In this document: piece after piece, positions 36,082-36,357 of the stretch
How the letters are laid out: each line of letters opens with the position of its first letter
Position numbering within the stretch: position 1 is the stretch's first letter
NCBI GenBank assembly: GCA_902556285.1
Contig: CACDWD010000005.1
Span: 1-36,357 of the forward strand
Direction: 5' to 3'
Origin: an uncultured Pelagibacteraceae bacterium
GTDB taxonomy: Bacteria > Pseudomonadota > Alphaproteobacteria > Pelagibacterales > Pelagibacteraceae
Length of the DNA: 36,357 nucleotides
Position numbers and translations under genes: made by a program
The notes under the pieces: model-generated
The model's input: only the letters and a program-made list of their open reading frames with translations
Told to the model about the DNA's origin: nothing
Databases searched by the model: none

Positions 36082-36357
36082 CTATTGAGGATGATCACCC
36101 TCTATAGCAATACGATCCATTATTCTTTCAAATCCAAGTCCTTTATTTGGATAAAAATCAGCAATAGCATAGTGTTGAACACTTCTATTATCCCAGATTG
36201 CAATTGCATTCTCTGTCCATTTAAATCTACAAGTAAGATCTAATCTTGCCTGATGTTCAAACAAATATTTTAATATTTCATCACTTTCATCTTTATCCAT
36301 ATCAACTATTTGTTTTGTATAAGTCCAATTTACAAAAAGAATTTGTTTTCCAGTTTC
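36082..36357 (-). CDS. TauD/TfdA-family 2OG-Fe(II) dioxygenase, C-terminal part (5' end beyond window)
   Basis: Frame stays open to the window edge (ETGKQILFVNWTYTKQIVDMDKDESDEILKYLFEHQ...). RFKWTENAIAIWDNRSVQHYAIADF...ERIMDRIAIEGDHP is the classic TauD C-terminus with distal Fe-His and 2OG-binding Arg. Confidence 0.9.
   Translation of the reverse strand, partial: ETGKQILFVNWTYTKQIVDMDKDESDEILKYLFEHQARLDLTCRFKWTENAIAIWDNRSVQHYAIADFYPNKGLGFERIMDRIAIEGDHPQ

Noticed and set aside
1-36357. Search for mobile elements, phage genes, toxin-antitoxin, restriction-modification or CRISPR defence systems
   Set aside because: No transposase, integrase, nuclease, methyltransferase, Cas-like protein or terminal repeats seen; nearly all sequence is explained by metabolic and transport genes.

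Overview
AT-rich, densely packed bacterial chromosome segment. Gene content, short intergenic gaps and AT richness suggest a streamlined marine alphaproteobacterium of SAR11/Pelagibacter type; this is inference, no marker gene was compared. I found no rRNA, tRNA, CRISPR, transposase or phage genes. From left to right: PBP2 (5'-truncated) and RodA; a + strand run of DadA-like, DMT permease, D-2-hydroxyacid dehydrogenase, HDAC-like deacetylase and MsrB; glutaredoxin and a TIGR03643-type protein (-); a LysE-family gene preceded by an unusual leader hairpin; a complete branched-chain amino-acid-type ABC operon (SBP, LivH, LivM, LivG, LivF) followed by AzlC/AzlD, a CsiD/GlaH glutarate hydroxylase and a P5CR-like gene; a second LivGFHM cassette ending in an unannotated 23-aa membrane microprotein and an MFS gene; a convergent second SBP; a five-gene - strand catabolic cluster (LLM flavin monooxygenase, ThDP enzyme, Amino_synth/DUF1185, alpha/beta hydrolase, ALDH); a TPR-2OG oxygenase fusion; an IPNS-like 2OG oxygenase with two tandem DMT permeases; an agmatinase-family ureohydrolase; and, at the right edge, a tightly coupled TauD-type dioxygenase / PhnZ-like HD oxygenase / GMC oxidoreductase cluster. 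The strongest candidates for an undescribed system are this TauD-PhnZ-GMC cluster (possible organophosphonate oxidation) and the LLM-ThDP-DUF1185-hydrolase-ALDH cluster. Also notable are the 23-aa microprotein at 20197-20268 and the overlapping hairpins directly abutting the LysE start codon.
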